Shown one piece after another: positions 60,401-64,000 of a stretch of 64,000 bases of DNA (position 1 is the stretch's first letter; the number at the start of each line of letters is the position of its first letter). The stretch spans positions 186,001-250,000 of the forward strand of contig NZ_BJND01000017.1 of assembly GCF_006539505.1 (NCBI RefSeq). Reading direction: 5' to 3'. The stretch is from Streptomyces spinoverrucosus. Lineage in GTDB: Bacteria > Actinomycetota > Actinomycetes > Streptomycetales > Streptomycetaceae. The notes under the pieces are model-generated. The model had not been told where the DNA came from and did no database searches. It saw nothing but the letters and a program-made list of their open reading frames with translations. The position numbers and the translations under genes are program-made.

Positions 60401-60472
60401 GTGCGCGACGTTGGGCACGGTGGGGCTGGTGTCGGGTCTGGCCAGGCTGGGAGTGGTTTGGGTGTTGCGCTG
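60401..60472 (+). repeat. Decayed copy of the lipoprotein signal region
   Basis: 60401-60472 resembles 62831-62905 in the lipoprotein gene, sharing a GGTGGGGCTGGTGTCGGG core (60419 and 62850) and the later GGGTGTT-CGCTG. A third degenerate copy lies at 63623-63672. It carries no start or reading frame of its own here, so it is a remnant. Confidence 0.65.
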
Positions 60473-60502
60473 ATCAAGGCGTGCGGCCCGGGCAGACGCA
60501 CG

Positions 60503-60782
60503 GAGTGGCGGCGGTAGCGCGCGAACGCTGACCTTCGACGACTTCGAGCGCAAGATCACCGACGGGCGCACGGCGTATACGTACGACTTCCTGGACCGGG
60601 TCCAGACCCGCGGCTCGACGAGCTTCACCTACGACCGGAGGCTCCAACAACCTCGCGGGCGACGGCACCGACACAACAACAGTGCGCCGGAAGGCACGTT
60701 GCTCTCCCTGTCCACGGGCACGCCCCGGAAACTGGCCGTCAGGAACCAGCACACCGCCCTCGTCGCCGGCCTCAACGCCGCC
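60503..60782 (+). pseudogene. Broken RHS-core fragment
   Basis: This piece aligns with 58216-58495 of the giant gene (ACGCTGACCTTCGACG, TACGACTTCCTGGACCGGG and CTCGTCGCCGGCCTCAACGCC blocks). A one-base insertion (TACGACCGGAGG for TACGACGGCGG) and a deletion after GACGGCACC destroy the frame. It has no start and no toxin tip, and sits directly before the next immunity gene, as in displaced RHS cassettes. Confidence 0.85.
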
Positions 60783-60819
60783 GTGAGACTGGCCTTCCAC
60801 CTACCCGAAGGGACCTCGT

Positions 60820-61356
60820 TTGCTCCACCCCGCTGTTGCCCGCCTGTGCGAGTTGCTTCCACCCCCTATCTCCGGCGGGGACGCGGTGGTGTGGGAAGAG
60901 GTCGAGCGGACGGCGCGTCTGGTGTTGCCGGCCGACTACCGCGAGTTCGTGGAGTCGTACGGTGGCGGCGAAATCGACGAGTACCTGTCCGTCAGCACTC
61001 CGCCGGTTCCCGGCTCGGCGTACGGGGATCTTCTGGACAGAGTCGATCCTGCTCTCTCAGACCGGGACCGCGAAGAGTTGGGCGCCCTCTTGCCGGGTAG
61101 TGCACGGCCTTCACTGCTGCCTTTTGCGGACTCGGCGAGCAGCGATGTCGCGTTCTGGCTGCGCGATGGCGCTCCCGACGACTGGCGGGTGGCCGTCTTC
61201 AGGAGGCAGGCGCCGCACGGGATGAACCGCTGGACGGTGTTCGCGGGCGGTATGGCGTCGTTCTTGGTGGCGGTCATGACCGGCGAGGTGAGCCCTTTCA
61301 GCGAACGGCTCTCGGTCGGGGACCGGCATGAGTTCGTGAGCTGGCGTAACGTGTAA
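60820..61356 (+). CDS. SUKH (SMI1/KNR4) family protein
   Basis: 178 residues from TTG 60820, with GAAGGGA 7 nt upstream. WEEVERTARLVLPADYREFVESYGGGEIDEYLSV is the typical SUKH N-terminal pattern and WTVFAGGMASFLVAVMTGEVSP the C-terminal one. It has no adjacent toxin, so it is probably an orphan immunity gene left from an earlier toxin tip. The TTG start is unusual but has the best ribosome-binding site. Confidence 0.8.
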   Translation: MLHPAVARLCELLPPPISGGDAVVWEEVERTARLVLPADYREFVESYGGGEIDEYLSVSTPPVPGSAYGDLLDRVDPALSDRDREELGALLPGSARPSLLPFADSASSDVAFWLRDGAPDDWRVAVFRRQAPHGMNRWTVFAGGMASFLVAVMTGEVSPFSERLSVGDRHEFVSWRNV

Positions 61357-61376
61357 TGACCGGGGCGGCTGGATGA

Positions 61377-61592
61377 ATGAGTTCGATGTCTTCTTTTGAG
61401 TCGCTACTGGGCGGGCGGCAGCGACTTCGTCCAGCAGCGCCGCAATCATGGCGCGCTGTGGAAGAGTGGCTTGGGCGTGATCTGCCTGCGGACTACAAGG
61501 AATTCGTGAACGGCTACGGTGACGCCCTCTGGAGAAAACTAGGTACCGTCGCGCACAGCGGTATCCCTCAGCGGATCGGATCCATGCCATGA
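61377..61592 (+). pseudogene. Truncated SUKH gene (N-terminal half)
   Basis: 71 residues: FESLLGGRQRLRPAAPQSWRAVEEWLGRDLPADYKEFVNGYGDALWRK shows the SUKH N-terminus, after which the sequence diverges and stops, without the C-terminal strand pattern. About half the usual length. It overlaps the start of the next gene by 4 nt. Confidence 0.7.
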
Positions 61593-62188
61593 GTTCAGTT
61601 CCGCCTGGCGACCTGGCTCGCCTCTTGTCGGTCATGCCAACCGACCAGGGTGAGGACGAGCAGGTCGATTGGGGGGCACTCCGGTCAGCTTGGGGGTTCG
61701 GGTTCCCCTCGGACTATGTGGCGTTCATGTCGCACTATGGGGCTGGGGGCATCGATGATTCATTTTCAGTGCTGGTGCCCAACGCGCCGGACCTCGTTGG
61801 CCAAGGGGGCGTCGCGGGCGAGACACGTAACGCCAACGGCTTGTGGACTGCGGGTACTGCGCATGTCCTGGCCTGGGGAGTGACTGTTGCCGCGGACGTC
61901 ATCTGCTGGAAAACGGAGCATGAGGATCCCGACCGGTGGCCCATCCTTGTCTGGCGGCGTCAGAAGTCCTCGCCGCGGTGGGTCGAATACGACCTGACCA
62001 TGAGCGGATTCCTGTGTGGGTTGTTTTTCCAGGAGTTCGACGATTGCCCGCTGAGCGACTCGACTCTTTGGGGAAGCCGCTCTCCTCGGTTCATCAACAA
62101 CAGGCAAGAACAGCGACTTTATGACGCCGGAATAGGTCCATGGACGGGAAGACCTGATCCCTATGCGGACCTTTCGTTTGACGACTGA
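61589..62188 (+). CDS. SUKH (SMI1/KNR4) family protein
   Basis: 199 residues, VDWGALRSAWGFGFPSDYVAFMSHYGAGGIDDSFSVLVPN as the N-terminal pattern and WVEYDLTMSGFLCGLFFQEFDDCPLSDSTLW near the end. The ATG at 61589 overlaps the truncated gene's stop. Probably another orphan immunity gene. Base composition is intermediate. Confidence 0.78.
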   Translation: MSSVPPGDLARLLSVMPTDQGEDEQVDWGALRSAWGFGFPSDYVAFMSHYGAGGIDDSFSVLVPNAPDLVGQGGVAGETRNANGLWTAGTAHVLAWGVTVAADVICWKTEHEDPDRWPILVWRRQKSSPRWVEYDLTMSGFLCGLFFQEFDDCPLSDSTLWGSRSPRFINNRQEQRLYDAGIGPWTGRPDPYADLSFDD

Positions 62189-62206
62189 CAGGAGGATGGG
62201 CCCTCG

Positions 62207-62758
62207 ATGTTTGACTGCAGGTCCGGGTGCCTAGTGCATGTTTCTCAATTTCGTGAGCTTTTGGGGCGGCCGTTTGTCAACGGTGATGTGGAACAGGACT
62301 GGGCGGTGGTCGAGGCGCGTTCCGGCGTGGCTTTCCCTGATGACTACAAGTGCTTTGTCACGGCATATGGACCCGGGTGTCTAAATGATCAGTTGTATCT
62401 GTTTCACCCCAGAGCGGTCGGCGGGGATGAAAGGCTTCGCCTCGAGTCGCTTTGGGAGCAGACTTCCTACGCCTACTCGGAGCTGTCCCGGAATGCTCCG
62501 GAGCTGTACACGTATTCTGTCCATCCAGAGCCTGGCGGATGTATTCCTGTTGCACGCTCGGTGTCAGGAAACCACGTCTTCCTGGCTCCGCCGGATGCTG
62601 GATACACGGATTGGTTCGTCATCGTTGAGATGGGGCAGTGGGTGTTGTTGCGGATGTCGTTCACGGATTTTTTGTGGAAGGCGCTCCGGGGGGAGCTGGA
62701 AGTGCCACTGCTCCAAGGCCCACCGACATTCGAGCCAGTAGGCACGGTCGAGCCGTGA
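62207..62758 (+). CDS. SUKH (SMI1/KNR4) family protein
   Basis: 183 residues. DWAVVEARSGVAFPDDYKCFVTAYGPGCLNDQLYLFHP is the SUKH signature and WFVIVEMGQWVLLRMSFTDFLWKALRGELEVP the C-terminal part. AGGAGG (62189-62194) precedes; the ATG is 12 nt further, and an in-frame GTG nearer the conserved region is an alternative. It lies 18 nt after the previous SUKH gene, same operon. Confidence 0.78.
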   Translation: MFDCRSGCLVHVSQFRELLGRPFVNGDVEQDWAVVEARSGVAFPDDYKCFVTAYGPGCLNDQLYLFHPRAVGGDERLRLESLWEQTSYAYSELSRNAPELYTYSVHPEPGGCIPVARSVSGNHVFLAPPDAGYTDWFVIVEMGQWVLLRMSFTDFLWKALRGELEVPLLQGPPTFEPVGTVEP

Positions 62759-62787
62759 TTTCGGCAACTACGTTGAAAGGACGCTTG

Positions 62788-63324
62788 GTGGGGATGTTCT
62801 GGGCTCGCCGACGGAGTGTTGTCGGTGGTCGTGCGTCGCAGGTGGGGGCGGTGGGGCTGGTGTCGGGCCTGATTGTGCTGGGCTTGGCTGGGTGTTCCGC
62901 TGGTGAGAGGGCTGGTACTGGCCAGGAGACCGGGGTGGGGCAGTCGGTGATGCCGTCTGCTTCGGTGTCGGGGACGGGGAAGAGCGGCATGGCTTCGCCT
63001 TCCTCCTCGCCCAGTCCGTCCAAGTCGGCGGCGCGTGTGGCTGCGCCTACGCATACGCCTACGCCGTCGAAGGCTGCTTCCGTGGGGCGGGCGCCGGCTT
63101 CTTCGGTGGGGGACGGGGGTTCCGGGGGGTCGGGGGGCTCCGCTGGTGCGGTGGAGGGAGCCGGTGAGGGTGCCGATGTGCCGCAGAATCCGAACCGGGG
63201 GCCGAATCCCGTGCCTGCGCCGCCGCGGCCGTCGCCTACGCCGGAGTGGAGTTCGGCGGAGTGGGAGCCGGGGGATCCTGTGGAGATGACGGCTCCTGAG
63301 GTGGTGCCGTCTGATCAGGGGTGA
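62788..63324 (+). CDS. Putative lipoprotein with Ser/Pro/Gly linker
   Basis: 178 residues from GTG 62788, with GAAAGGA 6 nt upstream; ATG 62794 is possible. A type II signal peptide ends in the lipobox LGLAGC (Cys near residue 37). The mature part is low-complexity Ser/Thr/Gly/Pro, with QNPNRGPNPVPAPPRPSPTP, nearly the same phrase as in the RHS protein's linker ([20 protein letters not shown]). It may be a secreted partner or a relic of an RHS-type linker. No enzymatic domain is visible. Confidence 0.65.
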   Translation: MGMFWARRRSVVGGRASQVGAVGLVSGLIVLGLAGCSAGERAGTGQETGVGQSVMPSASVSGTGKSGMASPSSSPSPSKSAARVAAPTHTPTPSKAASVGRAPASSVGDGGSGGSGGSAGAVEGAGEGADVPQNPNRGPNPVPAPPRPSPTPEWSSAEWEPGDPVEMTAPEVVPSDQG

Positions 63325-63327
63325 GGT

Positions 63328-63609
63328 GTGCTGGGGGCTTTCTGGCGCAAGTCAGAGCTTGAACAGGGTTCCTCGCCAGGTCCAGCCTGCGGCGAGGGCT
63401 GTGTCCCGCAGGGGGTTCTGCATTTTCCAGACCCGGATTGCGGCCAGTGGCGGGTTTCCGTTGCATTCCGTCAGTGCCCGGAGTTCCTGGTGCTCGACGG
63501 AGGTGTCACCGAATTCCTGATGGAACTATTGGTGGCGCGGAGGCTCCCTCGGGGCTGGCCACCACGGGAGCCGCTGTGGCAGTCCATGCCGGAAAGCCCG
63601 GTGATATGA
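63328..63609 (+). pseudogene. Possible SUKH C-terminal fragment
   Basis: 93 residues in frame from GTG 63328 (GTG 63326 overlaps in another frame). DCGQWRVSVAFRQCPEFLVLDGGVTEFLMELLVARRL resembles the last strands and helix of SUKH proteins, but the N-terminal half is absent. The first 35 residues (Cys/Pro-rich) do not resemble the family. Taken as a degraded immunity gene; a small unrelated protein is possible. Confidence 0.45.
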
Positions 63610-63622
63610 GCTTTCAAGCATT

Positions 63623-63672
63623 GGGGCTGGGTGTCGAGTCTGGCCACGAGTGGTTGGGTGGTGCGTCCGATG
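63623..63672 (+). repeat. Third copy of the lipoprotein-region remnant
   Basis: The bases GGGGCTGG-GTGTCG-GTCTGGCCA align with 60421-60445 and 62852-62870, followed by TTGGGTG-TGCG. It lies between a degraded immunity fragment and the next immunity gene. Confidence 0.5.
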
Positions 63673-63724
63673 TGATTCGACAATGACGTCGATGGGACTC
63701 ACAGGTGCTGGTCGGGTGATTTAA

Positions 63725-64000
63725 GTGGGCTCAAATCTGGATGAACTGCGGCGTATTCTGGGACCGTCTCCCTGGAGTGAAGGGCGAAGTTTCGCGGCCG
63801 TTGAGCGTGAGTGGGATATCACGGTCCCTTCCGATGTCAAGGATGTCGGTCTCCTGTACGGAGACTGTATGGTGAGCGACTTCTTGTTCATCTTCGGGCC
63901 GGCCTCCATGGTTCCGAAAGGTGACTGGATGAGCTCCTATGTGAGGGAAGGGAAGTCGTGCAAAATCCCGCGGCCTGTGATCCCCGACGCCGATGGGATG
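63725..64000 (+). CDS. SUKH-like immunity protein, N-terminal part (window edge)
   Basis: 92 residues are visible from GTG 63725; the gene continues beyond the right edge. The visible part (FAAVEREWDITVPSDVKDVGLLYGDCMVSDFLFIFGP) is clearly related to the protein at 59904-60386 (LGVELPQEVKGVCSLYGDVMISDFIFVFGP), so it is a paralogue of the toxin's likely cognate immunity protein. A weak ribosome-binding site (GGTGA) precedes. Confidence 0.75.
   Translation, partial: MGSNLDELRRILGPSPWSEGRSFAAVEREWDITVPSDVKDVGLLYGDCMVSDFLFIFGPASMVPKGDWMSSYVREGKSCKIPRPVIPDADGM

Overview
The window is high-GC chromosomal DNA from an actinomycete, almost certainly a Streptomyces. The evidence is many GTG starts, long GC-rich hairpins in place of U-tracts, the fixed order rpsL-rpsG-fusA-tuf followed by a variable insert and then the S10/spc/alpha ribosomal protein block, and a short intergenic repeat of a type common in Streptomyces. 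I saw no rRNA, tRNA, CRISPR array or insertion sequence.

Region 1 (1-5200): the edge of a membrane mannosyltransferase-like gene on the minus strand, then the str operon (rpsL, rpsG, fusA, tuf), driven by a clear vegetative promoter at 551-579 and closed by a terminator after tuf.

Region 2 (5.4-22.9 kb): a non-ribosomal island between tuf and rpsJ. It encodes a Wzx/Wzy-type surface polysaccharide system: two acyl/acetyltransferases, two GT4 glycosyltransferases, a methyltransferase, a GDP-mannose 3,5-epimerase-like enzyme, a polymerase-like membrane protein, a Wzz-like protein with a decayed kinase domain, and a flippase. It also has a CDP-alcohol phosphotransferase and a TagD-like cytidylyltransferase, so a phospho-alcohol decoration or anchor is plausible. 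Secreted proteins and an NlpC/P60 protein flank it. No priming phosphoglycosyltransferase is visible.

Region 3 (22.9-43.6 kb): the S10, spc and alpha operons (rpsJ through rplQ) with secY, adk, map, infA and rpmJ embedded, then truA, a membrane protein, and rplM-rpsI. The 3' end of map has been duplicated in tandem. Several leaders carry strong hairpins, and some share motifs: the rpsL and rpsJ leaders share a 25-nt element, and the rpsM and rplQ leaders share a 14-nt element within compensating stems.

Region 4 (43.7-49.2 kb): glmM, a DUF389 protein, coaA and glmS (amino-sugar and CoA metabolism).

Region 5 (49.2-64 kb): a polymorphic toxin locus. A giant secreted RHS/YD-repeat protein of about 3,520 residues carries three LamG-like modules and ends in a nuclease-type toxin tip. 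Downstream is an array of SUKH (SMI1/KNR4) immunity-like genes, intact and truncated, interspersed with a broken RHS fragment, a lipoprotein gene and degenerate copies of the lipoprotein signal-sequence region. The toxin tip and first immunity gene are visibly poorer in GC than the RHS core, which fits horizontal acquisition. The locus runs off the right edge inside another immunity paralogue.
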